Below, in pieces: positions 1-5,471 of a stretch of DNA of 6,399 bases; the stretch's first letter is position 1, and each line of letters opens with the position of its first letter. The notes under the pieces were generated by a model, which saw nothing but the letters and a program-made list of their open reading frames with translations, searched no databases and was not told where the DNA came from. This stretch comes from Flavobacteriaceae bacterium (GTDB taxonomy: Bacteria > Bacteroidota > Bacteroidia > Flavobacteriales > Flavobacteriaceae). Location of the stretch: assembly GCA_015488935.1 (NCBI GenBank), contig WFMU01000388.1, positions 1 to 6,399 of the forward strand, written 5' to 3'. A program made the position numbers and the translations under genes.

Positions 1-7
1 AATTTAT

Positions 8-32
8 ATAGTGTGTTTTGCTTTGTAATTGA
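8..32 (+). repeat. 25-bp direct repeat, upstream copy (decayed terminator half)
   Basis: These 25 bases recur without mismatch at 4066-4090, 4058 bp downstream, so the two copies bracket the fibre gene. At the downstream copy the repeat is the left arm and most of the loop of a perfect hairpin terminator. Here the matching right arm is degenerate: positions 34-48 match the downstream right arm (4093-4107) at 11 of 15 positions, with one base lost from the loop side. The simplest reading is that this is an old copy of the same terminator, belonging to a gene left of the window. Confidence 0.8.
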
Positions 33-37
33 CATTA

Positions 38-121
38 ATAAGAAAAAAAAGTTATTGATTTAAAACCAAATAAACTATCATACTAAAGTTTTAAATTTAA
101 AAAGTAACTTTTTTTTCTTAT
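38..121. repeat. 17-bp perfect inverted repeat with A8/T8 tracts
   Basis: The left arm at 38-54 (ATAAGAAAAAAAAGTTA) is the exact reverse complement of the right arm at 105-121, with a 50-bp AT-rich spacer. The right arm contains a run of eight T at 109-116 and its last three bases are the first three bases of the -7 box at 119-126. It could be an operator or cruciform, or a transcript hairpin for read-through from the left. Low complexity (mostly A and T) weakens it, but a 17-bp perfect match including three G/C pairs is unlikely to be chance alone. Confidence 0.6.
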
Positions 122-126
122 ATTTG
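119..126 (+). promoter_or_regulatory. Bacteroidetes-type -7 box (TATATTTG) of the fibre gene
   Basis: TATATTTG matches the TAnnTTTG -7 consensus known for Bacteroidetes. It lies 29 bases before the ATG at 156, which would give a leader of about two dozen bases. I see no convincing -33 TTTG at the expected distance. The stretch where spacer sequence would lie contains a T8 run (109-116). Confidence 0.55.
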
Positions 127-155
127 TTGTACATCCCTTTTAAAGTCAATTAAAT

Positions 156-3100
156 ATGAAAACAATTTTACTGTTTTTCGGACTGACAATTATTTTATCA
201 TTCGCTACAATCAATGCACAAGTTGGTATTAATACAACCAACCCAAATTCAAAATCTGAATTGGACATTATATCCAATGCAAAAGGTGTATTAATTCCTA
301 GAATGACCTTGTTAGAACGAAATGCAATTAATCCCGCAGCTTCAGAAACAAGTTTATTAATTTATCAAACCGACAATACACCAGGTTTTTATTATTATGA
401 TGGCAGTAGTTGGGTAAAACTCAACACCTCAGCATCAAGCGATGACGACAAAGATTGGTTTAAAGAAGGCACAACCTCTAGTCCAAATGCGATAACCGAT
501 GATATGTTTACACAAGGTAACGTAGCCATTGGTAAAACTACAGCAGATTATCCTCTAGATATTCAAACAACAAATACTTTAAGAGGTTTTTCTTTACATA
601 ATACTTATGCATCGTCTGGAACCAACTATGGTATTTATAATTGGATGAGCAGATCTGGTTCTGGTAGCATCCAAGGATTTAATAACTACATTATTGGTAG
701 TGGTAATGTAGATGTAATAGGTATTCATAATTTAATTAACCACAGTGGAAATAATACACAACAGTTAATTTATAATGCAATTTCGGGTAATGGTTCGGGT
801 TTACATGAAGGTGTATATAATTTGATAGGTGGAAGCGGCGATGGAAATCAAAATGGAATGAGAACACAAATTACTAATTCTGGAAATGGTACTCATTATG
901 GTATCGACAACCAATTAACAGGAAATGGTACAGGAAAACATTATGGCGTTATTAATCATATTAATGGTGCTGGTTCTAATGAACAATTTGGGATTCAAAA
1001 TGAAGTAAGTAGTTCTGGCGATGGTATTCATTACGGTATCAATAATACTATTAGTGGATCTGGAGATGGATATCATTATGGTTCATACGCATTAATTAAT
1101 GGTTCTGGAACTGGAATTCATTTTGGTTCTTATTCTTTTCTAACAGGAACAGGAAGTGGGCAGCAATTTGGTTATCGTAGTGATATCTCAAATTCGAATT
1201 CTAATACTCAATATGGTTTTTACACTGCTTTATTTGGAAATGGTAATGGAGTTCATTACGGAACCTATAATTCTATTTCTGGTTCTGGAACTGGATTACA
1301 ATACGGAACTCGAAATCAAATATTAAATACTTCAGATGGTAATCATTTTGGTAGTTTTAATTTATTAGGAGCAAACGGAAATGGGAATAAAGTTGGTGTA
1401 CAAAGCGATATAATTAATGATGGAACAGGTTGGCATATAGGTACTCGAAACAATTTAACTGGAGGTGCTTTATCTGGTAATACGGATGGTGTTTTTAATA
1501 ATATTACACGCGGAGGTAGTGGCATAATAAATGGCATACGTAATGACATTACCAATGCTACTGCAACAGGTACAAAAACAGGAGTGAGAAATTTTATTTT
1601 GGGTAACGGAAGTGCAAAAACTGGTGTTATTAATTCCATACAAGGTACTGCTACTGCATCTCAAACAGGTGTTAGTAATTTTATTTCTACAACAAGTAAT
1701 GTATTACAATATGGTGTTAAAAGTAGTATTGAAACTTTAGCTGGAAATAATAGTAATGCATTTGGTACATTTAATGATATTTTTGGCCAAGGTTTTGGCG
1801 CACATTATGGTGTTTATAATACCATATCAGGAACTGGTGGTAGCACAAAAGAAGGTGTTTATAATGAGATTTCTAATTCGGGTAATGGTCAACATATCGG
1901 TGTTTATAATAATTTAATAGGAACAAGTATCGGCCATCAAACTGGTGTATATAATCGAATTTCTGTTTCAGGTGTTGGTTCAGGTGCACATACTGGTGTA
2001 TTTTCAGAAATAAGTGGCTCTGGAGGTGCTGGTATATTTGGTAATAATGTAATAATTTCAAACTCAAATAATGCTAGTCAAACTGGCTCTCAAAATATCT
2101 TATCTGGAAACGGTACTGGACATCATTACGGAACGTATAATAAAATTAGTGGCAATGGTGCAAGTACTACAGGTGCTGGGCATTGGGGAACAGTAAATGA
2201 GCTATCTGGTAGTAGCCCTAAAGCACAATATGGTACATATAATGGTATATTAAATACAGGAAATAATGCTCATTATGGAACACTATCCTTATTAACAGGT
2301 TCAGGTAACGGTGTACAATATGGTGCATATAATACCATATCAAATACAGGAAATAATGTCCATTATGGATTATACAATGTATTAACAGGTACAAACTCAG
2401 GGGAGCATTCTGGAGTTAATAACGAATTATCTGGTAGTGGTAATGGTGTTCAATTCGGGATTAAAAATAATATTACCAATACAGGTACTGGTAACCATGT
2501 TGGTACCTATAACAAAATGGCTGGATCTGGTACTGGTATTCAATATGGAGTTTATAATCTTATTTCTAATACTGGCAGTAATGCTTCACATTATGGTAAT
2601 TATACAAATATGATTGGTAATGCTACTGGAACACAAACTGCTATTTATAATACTATATCTAACACAGGAAATGGTACGCATCACTCTATACATAACGTAA
2701 TAACTGGTAGTGGTGATGGTGTCCAATATGGAACTTTAACTAATATTATGGTTAGTGGTAGTGGTAAGCATTATGGAAATTATAATACTTTAAACGGCTC
2801 GGGTAATGGAGATAAATATGGTTCATTTAATACTATTGGTGTAACAGCAGGAGGACAACATTATGGTGTTTATTCAAATGTTTTAAAAGCAAATAGCTAT
2901 GCTGGTTATTTTTTAGGTAATGTATCTATTGGAACAACTCCTGCAAATAGTTACATTTTACCTGCTTCAAGAGGTTTAAACGGACAAGTTATCCAAACAG
3001 ATGGCAGCGGAAATTTATCTTGGGTTTCTACAAATAGCATTGGTGATAATCTAGGTAATCATACCGCTACTACAGATCTGGATTTAAATTCAAACAACAT

Positions 3101-4040
3101 AAATAGTGTTGCAACAGTATCAACTTTACCTACAAGTAATTATGATAAAATAAGAGTTTATAATTCTCCCAATTATACTATTGGTATCCATTCTAATATG
3201 ACTTATGGTTTTTTAAATAGTTGGGCAATGACTTTTACAATGAATAATAGTGCTAGTAGAGGTTGGGTTTTTAGAGATGCCAATGATGCTCAAAATGATG
3301 GCGCAATGAGTTTAACAACAGATGGAAGAATGACCATTAAAAGATTTTTAGATTTACCTAGTACAACCGATGCAAATGGAAATACAGGATCTGGTGTCTT
3401 AGAAATTGGTAATTCACTTAGACTTGATGGTAATGAAATTATTACCAATACCAATACAACTTTATATTTACAAAATGGTAATAGTGGTGACCTCAGAATA
3501 GACAACAATACGCTAATGGTAGATGCTAGTTTAAATAGAGTTGGCATAGGAACAACTACGCCATCTTATCAATTACATGTATCTACTAATTCTGCCGCTA
3601 AACCAACGTCTGCCCTTTGGACTGTAGCCTCCGATAAGCGTTTAAAAAAGAATGTAAGACCATTTACAGATGGTTTAGAACTCATTAATAAAATTAAACC
3701 TATTTGGTTTACTTATAATGGTAAAGCTGGATTACCAACTGATACTGGTGTTGGAACTTTAGCACAAGAATTTCAAAAAATTGCTCCCTATATGGTTAAG
3801 CCTTGGCAATATGTAGATGAAGAAAAAGGAATTAACGAATCCTATCTTGCAGTTGATTATGGCCCTTTAAACTTTGTTATGGTAAATGCCATTCAAGAGC
3901 AACAAAAAGAAATAAAAAAATTGGAGCAAGAAAATAAAACCTTAAAAGAACAACTCCAAAATCAGCAAAAAAAGATAGATGCTATAGACAGTTTAAAAAA
4001 ACGTTTAGATAAGATAGAAAAATTATTGATGAAAAAATAA
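156..4040 (+). CDS. Exported repeat-rich fibre protein with C-terminal peptidase S74 (intramolecular chaperone) domain
   Basis: A 1294-residue protein, probably a cell-surface or secreted trimeric fibre. Residues 1-21 form a Sec signal peptide (cleavage after INA, mature start Gln22). Residues 22-93 are the VGINTTNP / GVLIPRMT / FYYYDGSSWVKL head module typical of Bacteroidetes S74 proteins; 94-150 is a linker with GNVAIGKTTADYPLDIQ. Residues 164-908 are 49 tandem units of about 15 residues. Residues 909-1158 form a varied shaft with LNGQVIQTDGSGNLSWVS (from 941) and VGIGTTTPSYQLHV. The S74 domain starts at Ser1159 in SDKRLKKN, with GTLAQEF (1200) and VDYGPLNF (1233); residues 1246-1292 are a heptad-rich coiled coil. 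By family knowledge, the domain trimerises the fibre and then cuts itself off at the Ser/Lys dyad. No type IX secretion C-terminal domain is seen and no cysteine was noticed. The start is the only ATG that gives a signal peptide. The ligand and role (adhesion, matrix, defence) are unknown. Confidence 0.93.
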   Translation: MKTILLFFGLTIILSFATINAQVGINTTNPNSKSELDIISNAKGVLIPRMTLLERNAINPAASETSLLIYQTDNTPGFYYYDGSSWVKLNTSASSDDDKDWFKEGTTSSPNAITDDMFTQGNVAIGKTTADYPLDIQTTNTLRGFSLHNTYASSGTNYGIYNWMSRSGSGSIQGFNNYIIGSGNVDVIGIHNLINHSGNNTQQLIYNAISGNGSGLHEGVYNLIGGSGDGNQNGMRTQITNSGNGTHYGIDNQLTGNGTGKHYGVINHINGAGSNEQFGIQNEVSSSGDGIHYGINNTISGSGDGYHYGSYALINGSGTGIHFGSYSFLTGTGSGQQFGYRSDISNSNSNTQYGFYTALFGNGNGVHYGTYNSISGSGTGLQYGTRNQILNTSDGNHFGSFNLLGANGNGNKVGVQSDIINDGTGWHIGTRNNLTGGALSGNTDGVFNNITRGGSGIINGIRNDITNATATGTKTGVRNFILGNGSAKTGVINSIQGTATASQTGVSNFISTTSNVLQYGVKSSIETLAGNNSNAFGTFNDIFGQGFGAHYGVYNTISGTGGSTKEGVYNEISNSGNGQHIGVYNNLIGTSIGHQTGVYNRISVSGVGSGAHTGVFSEISGSGGAGIFGNNVIISNSNNASQTGSQNILSGNGTGHHYGTYNKISGNGASTTGAGHWGTVNELSGSSPKAQYGTYNGILNTGNNAHYGTLSLLTGSGNGVQYGAYNTISNTGNNVHYGLYNVLTGTNSGEHSGVNNELSGSGNGVQFGIKNNITNTGTGNHVGTYNKMAGSGTGIQYGVYNLISNTGSNASHYGNYTNMIGNATGTQTAIYNTISNTGNGTHHSIHNVITGSGDGVQYGTLTNIMVSGSGKHYGNYNTLNGSGNGDKYGSFNTIGVTAGGQHYGVYSNVLKANSYAGYFLGNVSIGTTPANSYILPASRGLNGQVIQTDGSGNLSWVSTNSIGDNLGNHTATTDLDLNSNNINSVATVSTLPTSNYDKIRVYNSPNYTIGIHSNMTYGFLNSWAMTFTMNNSASRGWVFRDANDAQNDGAMSLTTDGRMTIKRFLDLPSTTDANGNTGSGVLEIGNSLRLDGNEIITNTNTTLYLQNGNSGDLRIDNNTLMVDASLNRVGIGTTTPSYQLHVSTNSAAKPTSALWTVASDKRLKKNVRPFTDGLELINKIKPIWFTYNGKAGLPTDTGVGTLAQEFQKIAPYMVKPWQYVDEEKGINESYLAVDYGPLNFVMVNAIQEQQKEIKKLEQENKTLKEQLQNQQKKIDAIDSLKKRLDKIEKLLMKK
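645..2879 (+). repeat. 49 tandem 45-bp units encoding a 15-residue solenoid repeat
   Basis: Residues 164-908 divide cleanly into 49 units with consensus I-[ST]-[GN]-[ST]-G-x-G-x-[HQ]-[YF]-G-x-[YR]-N-x. Forty-two units are exactly 15 residues; six are longer (16 to 19) and one is 14. The length changes I could place fall between the GSG turn and the HYG strand, as expected for loop insertions in a beta-solenoid. Units 36-47 largely alternate between an NTG...H type and a GSG...Q type, giving a 30-residue (90-bp) super-period. Most copies have diverged at the DNA level, but 2252-2268 and 2342-2358 are identical over 17 bp exactly 90 bp apart. Confidence 0.92.
3630..4040 (+). other. Peptidase S74 / intramolecular chaperone domain plus coiled coil
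   Basis: This codes for residues 1159-1294. The motif S-D-K-R-L-K places Ser1159 and Lys1164 five residues apart, the same spacing as the serine/lysine dyad of phage endosialidase chaperones and of the MYRF family. The conserved G-x-x-A-Q-E and V-D-Y-x-x-L motifs and the A-I-Q-E-Q-Q lead into the coiled coil follow in the expected order. Self-cleavage just before Ser1159 would release a chaperone of about 136 residues and leave a mature fibre of residues 22-1158. Cleavage is inferred from the intact motif. Confidence 0.9.
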
Positions 4041-4065
4041 ATTTAGATTTAACACAATTCAATGG

Positions 4066-4090
4066 ATAGTGTGTTTTGCTTTGTAATTGA
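4066..4090 (+). repeat. 25-bp direct repeat, downstream copy
   Basis: This is identical to 8-32 over 25 bases, and the bases flanking the two copies on the left do not match (4065 G against 7 T). The copy contains the whole left arm of the terminator hairpin and two of its three loop bases. Together the copies enclose the whole fibre gene and its promoter. Confidence 0.85.
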
Positions 4091-4112
4091 TAATTACAAA
4101 GCAAAACTTTTT
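4073..4112 (+). terminator. Rho-independent terminator of the fibre gene
   Basis: A perfect 16-bp stem (GTTTTGCTTTGTAATT at 4073-4088 with its complement at 4092-4107) closes a three-base GAT loop and is followed on the plus strand by five T (4108-4112). It lies 32 bases after the fibre stop codon. The minus-strand gene ends at 4111, only three bases from the stem, so the hairpin probably also ends the convergent transcript, though no U-run follows in that direction. Confidence 0.9.
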
Positions 4113-4851
4113 ATTCTTCTGTAGAATTTACAAAATCTGCTTTATTATTAATATGAATTGGCACATACTTTTCAAAAATAACTTTAGATATTACTTTTAA
4201 AGTTTTTCCATTTGTTGGATGAATTCCGGGTGAAGTAAAAAATTCTACTTTGTTAGGTTTTACTTTACAATACCAATATAAAGGCTTTCCTTCTGGAGAA
4301 AAAATAATATCACTTCTTTTTAAAACTACTTTTTTCATATTCTCCATTAATTTTTTATCCAGAGGAATTACCATAGTTCCGTATTTTGGATGTTTCGTTT
4401 TATTACAAGAAATTTCTACATATTTTGTTTTTTCCCAGACCATACAAGCAGTATTTTCGTTTGTAAAATACATTTCGTAACCTTTAAAAAATAGAAAGAG
4501 TAATACAATAGAACTAATTACAATTAATTTTAAAGGGGAATTTGAAACCATTATTCCAGAAATAGGTTCCGTAATTTTAATAGTAGATTTATGCGTACTC
4601 TTGTATGCAGCATAATTTTCATAACCCAAATATTTACATAAAACATTAACATTTTCTGCCGTCAAAGAACCAACATTCTTTTTTTGTAAAATATATTTAT
4701 CATAACTTCTTAAAAGTGTCCTTTTATGAATAATAATATTAAATTTTTCTTCAATACGCTGCGAAATATGTTTAGATAATGCTGTTTTTGCTTTTGAAGC
4801 ACATTCTTCTTCCGCTTTTTTAAAGACCTCTTTAACAATTCTCTGTGTCAT
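4111..4851 (-). CDS. Single-pass membrane protein of unknown function with cytoplasmic N-terminal domain
   Basis: A 246-residue protein. Residues 1-95 are charged, mostly helical and without a signal peptide. They contain RTLLRSYDKYI (45-55) and LCKYLGYENYAAYK (71-84), a pattern I associate from memory with Bacteroidetes hypothetical proteins whose N-terminus may resemble a DNA-binding fold; this is not proven. Residues 108-123 (LKLIVISSIVLLFLFF) form one membrane helix. Residues 124-246 would lie in the periplasm, with Cys136 and Cys149 flanking the first strands, Cys195 in LYWYCKVK, and a FFTSPGIHPTNGKTLK motif (204-219). An N-in, C-out layout suits a one-component membrane regulator or sensor, but no catalytic motif is visible. 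It is convergent with the fibre gene, sharing its terminator, and divergent from the lipoprotein/TPR unit. The ATG at 4851 is 18 bases from a good -7 box. The coding call is firm; the function is not known. Confidence 0.85.
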   Translation of the reverse strand: MTQRIVKEVFKKAEEECASKAKTALSKHISQRIEEKFNIIIHKRTLLRSYDKYILQKKNVGSLTAENVNVLCKYLGYENYAAYKSTHKSTIKITEPISGIMVSNSPLKLIVISSIVLLFLFFKGYEMYFTNENTACMVWEKTKYVEISCNKTKHPKYGTMVIPLDKKLMENMKKVVLKRSDIIFSPEGKPLYWYCKVKPNKVEFFTSPGIHPTNGKTLKVISKVIFEKYVPIHINNKADFVNSTEE

Positions 4852-4868
4852 AAAAATGTTTTTTTTTA

Positions 4869-4876
4869 CAAATATA
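4869..4876 (-). promoter_or_regulatory. -7 box (TATATTTG) of the minus-strand membrane protein gene
   Basis: Read on the minus strand, these bases are TATATTTG, an exact match to the Bacteroidetes TAnnTTTG -7 consensus, 17 bases before the ATG at 4851. The implied leader is only about a dozen bases and is A-rich, which is common in this phylum. No clear -33 element is seen. Confidence 0.55.
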
Positions 4877-4920
4877 TCATTTTTAAATTTTAATAATCAC
4901 GTCTAAACCCTTGCCGTTAT

Positions 4921-4964
4921 TAGTGTCATAAAATTGTCTTTCTATTGTCTTATTTCTGTCGTAT
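4921..4964 (+). promoter_or_regulatory. Four TGTC boxes at exact 11-bp spacing (candidate operator array)
   Basis: TGTC starts at 4924, 4935, 4946 and 4957, a constant 11-bp step, so all four boxes fall on the same face of the helix. The two central units share ATTGTCTT; the outer ones are TAGTGTCAT and TTCTGTCGT. The array ends 20 bp before the plus-strand -7 box at 4985 and lies about 45 to 90 bp upstream of the minus-strand -7 box, so a bound factor could act on either gene. It may be a tandem direct-repeat site for a response regulator or other activator; the factor is unknown. Confidence 0.45.
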
Positions 4965-4984
4965 AAAAAATAACACCATTGAAA

Positions 4985-4992
4985 TATGTTTG
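4985..4992 (+). promoter_or_regulatory. -7 box (TATGTTTG) upstream of the structured leader
   Basis: TATGTTTG is an exact match to TAnnTTTG. Transcription would begin near 4997-5000, immediately before the self-complementary segment that starts at 5003, and would give the lipoprotein gene a leader of roughly 235 bases. No good -33 TTTG is visible, which would fit activator-dependent use together with the TGTC array just upstream. I found no better -7 box nearer the lipoprotein start; TACTTATG at 5207-5214 has one mismatch. Confidence 0.5.
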
Positions 4993-5002
4993 CATTGTCA
5001 AC

Positions 5003-5177
5003 GAGTTCCGTTACGATTTGCTACCGTAACATTTGTACAAAACTCATTGTCTCGAAAAGTTGTAGTGCAGTTCATGCATGGTAAACTGGGAAGTAACCTT
5101 ACATTCTGCATTACACTTTTCACTTCCCAACGAGAGTAATCTCATTACAAATAATGAAATGTTTCATCGTGAAACAT
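5003..5177 (+). ncRNA. Candidate structured leader or small RNA (several hairpins, possible pseudoknot)
   Basis: This segment is about 38% GC, against about 20-23% in the intergenic bases on either side. Helix 1: GAGTT 5003-5007 with AACTC 5041-5045, enclosing GTTACG 5010-5015 with CGTAAC 5025-5030. Helix 2: TCTCG 5050-5054 with CGAGA 5131-5135, enclosing AAAAG-(T)-TGTAGTGCAG 5055-5070 paired with 5106-5120 (15 pairs, one G-U, one bulged T). TGGGAAGT in its loop (5087-5094) is complementary to ACTTCCCA (5122-5129) outside the stem, an 8-bp possible pseudoknot. Two small hairpins follow (5136-5148 and 5159-5177). No terminator follows, so it reads best as the 5' leader of the lipoprotein gene. 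It matches no RNA family I recognise. Confidence 0.5.
5159..5177. repeat. 8-bp palindrome with parS-like half-sites
   Basis: ATGTTTCA, TCG, TGAAACAT forms a perfect 8-bp stem with a three-base loop. The half-sites TGTTTCA and TGAAACA are those of the widespread chromosomal parS palindrome TGTTTCACGTGAAACA, but the centre here is TCG rather than CG, which makes 17 bp instead of 16. It may be the last hairpin of the leader RNA or a protein-binding palindrome. Confidence 0.5.
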
Positions 5178-5235
5178 CGCATCTGAGAAAGTCTTGGATA
5201 GCAATACTTATGTCAAATTTTAAAAATAATACAAA

Positions 5236-5397
5236 ATGAAAAAAATAATTTTAATAATACTTACGGTTTTCCTCAATGCAGGTTTATTTTCTTGTACACC
5301 AACAGAAGATGCTTATTTAGATGACAATCAAACAGAATTAAGTCCAACTGGTGGCGAAGATGGAGATATTCCGCCCGAAGAAGAACAAGGTGTATAA
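5236..5397 (+). CDS. Small acidic lipoprotein, 53 residues
   Basis: A short gene encoding a lipoprotein precursor. Residues 1-19 are a lipoprotein signal peptide (MKK followed by a hydrophobic stretch) and the lipobox is LFSC (17-20), so Cys20 would be lipidated after signal peptidase II cleavage. The mature part is only 34 residues, with eleven Asp/Glu, no Lys or Arg, and a Gly/Pro-containing tail (GGEDGDIPPEEEQ) that is probably disordered. The leader before the ATG is A-rich with no Shine-Dalgarno sequence. It stands 40 bases upstream of the TPR gene on the same strand. Tiny acidic lipoproteins beside TPR or sensor genes occur, in my recollection, in other Flavobacteriaceae. The role is unknown; partnership with the downstream protein is a guess from position. 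Its typical lipobox and start context make a real gene likely despite the small size. Confidence 0.8.
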   Translation: MKKIILIILTVFLNAGLFSCTPTEDAYLDDNQTELSPTGGEDGDIPPEEEQGV

Positions 5398-5431
5398 AAA
5401 CACCATATAATTAAAAAAATAGTTTTAATTT

Positions 5432-5471
5432 AGAGGAATGAAAAAGTTTAGAAAATCATTCCTCTTTTTTT
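5432..5471 (+). terminator. Terminator-like hairpin overlapping the TPR gene start
   Basis: AGAGGAATGA (5432-5441) pairs perfectly over 10 bp with TCATTCCTCT (5456-5465) across a 14-base loop and is followed by an unbroken run of T to 5471, then G and TTTT. This is the form of an intrinsic terminator for the lipoprotein transcript. The left arm also contains the AGAGGA ribosome-binding stretch and the ATG (5438-5440) of the next gene, and the right arm and T-run are signal-peptide codons. It could therefore act as an attenuator and also block translation initiation. Confidence 0.75.

Noticed and set aside
1343..2067. Minus-strand open frames inside the fibre gene
   Set aside because: They are antisense shadows produced by the biased codons of the 45-bp repeats; they have no promoters and low-complexity translations.
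645..2879. CRISPR array or other non-coding tandem repeat
   Set aside because: The 45-bp periodicity has no constant repeat with unique spacers; conservation is at the protein level in one open frame with repeat units in register.
3290..3547. Minus-strand 85-codon frame opposite the fibre shaft
   Set aside because: It is antisense to a convincing coding frame and shows no domain or start signals.
156..4040. Prophage tail fibre
   Set aside because: The S74 domain also occurs in phage fibres, but this protein has a Sec signal peptide and a Bacteroidetes-type head module, and no phage genes lie nearby in the window.
4250..4480. Plus-strand 76-codon frame opposite the membrane protein gene
   Set aside because: It is antisense to a well-supported gene and has no independent start context.
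4945..5139. 64-codon plus-strand open frame in the intergenic region
   Set aside because: It begins with a TTG codon, has no ribosome site or signal peptide, and lies almost entirely in the segment with strong RNA pairing; the base pattern is explained better by structure than by coding.
5003..5177. Integron attC site, 6S RNA or a known riboswitch
   Set aside because: The paired ends do not match the attC R/L box consensus, there is no end-to-end pairing as in 6S RNA, and I recognise no known riboswitch core. It was kept only as an unassigned structured element.
5409..5430. AATTAAAA...TTTTAATT inverted repeat after the lipoprotein gene
   Set aside because: It is an 8-bp stem made only of A and T with no T-run after it, expected by chance in this composition and weak next to the hairpin at 5432-5471.
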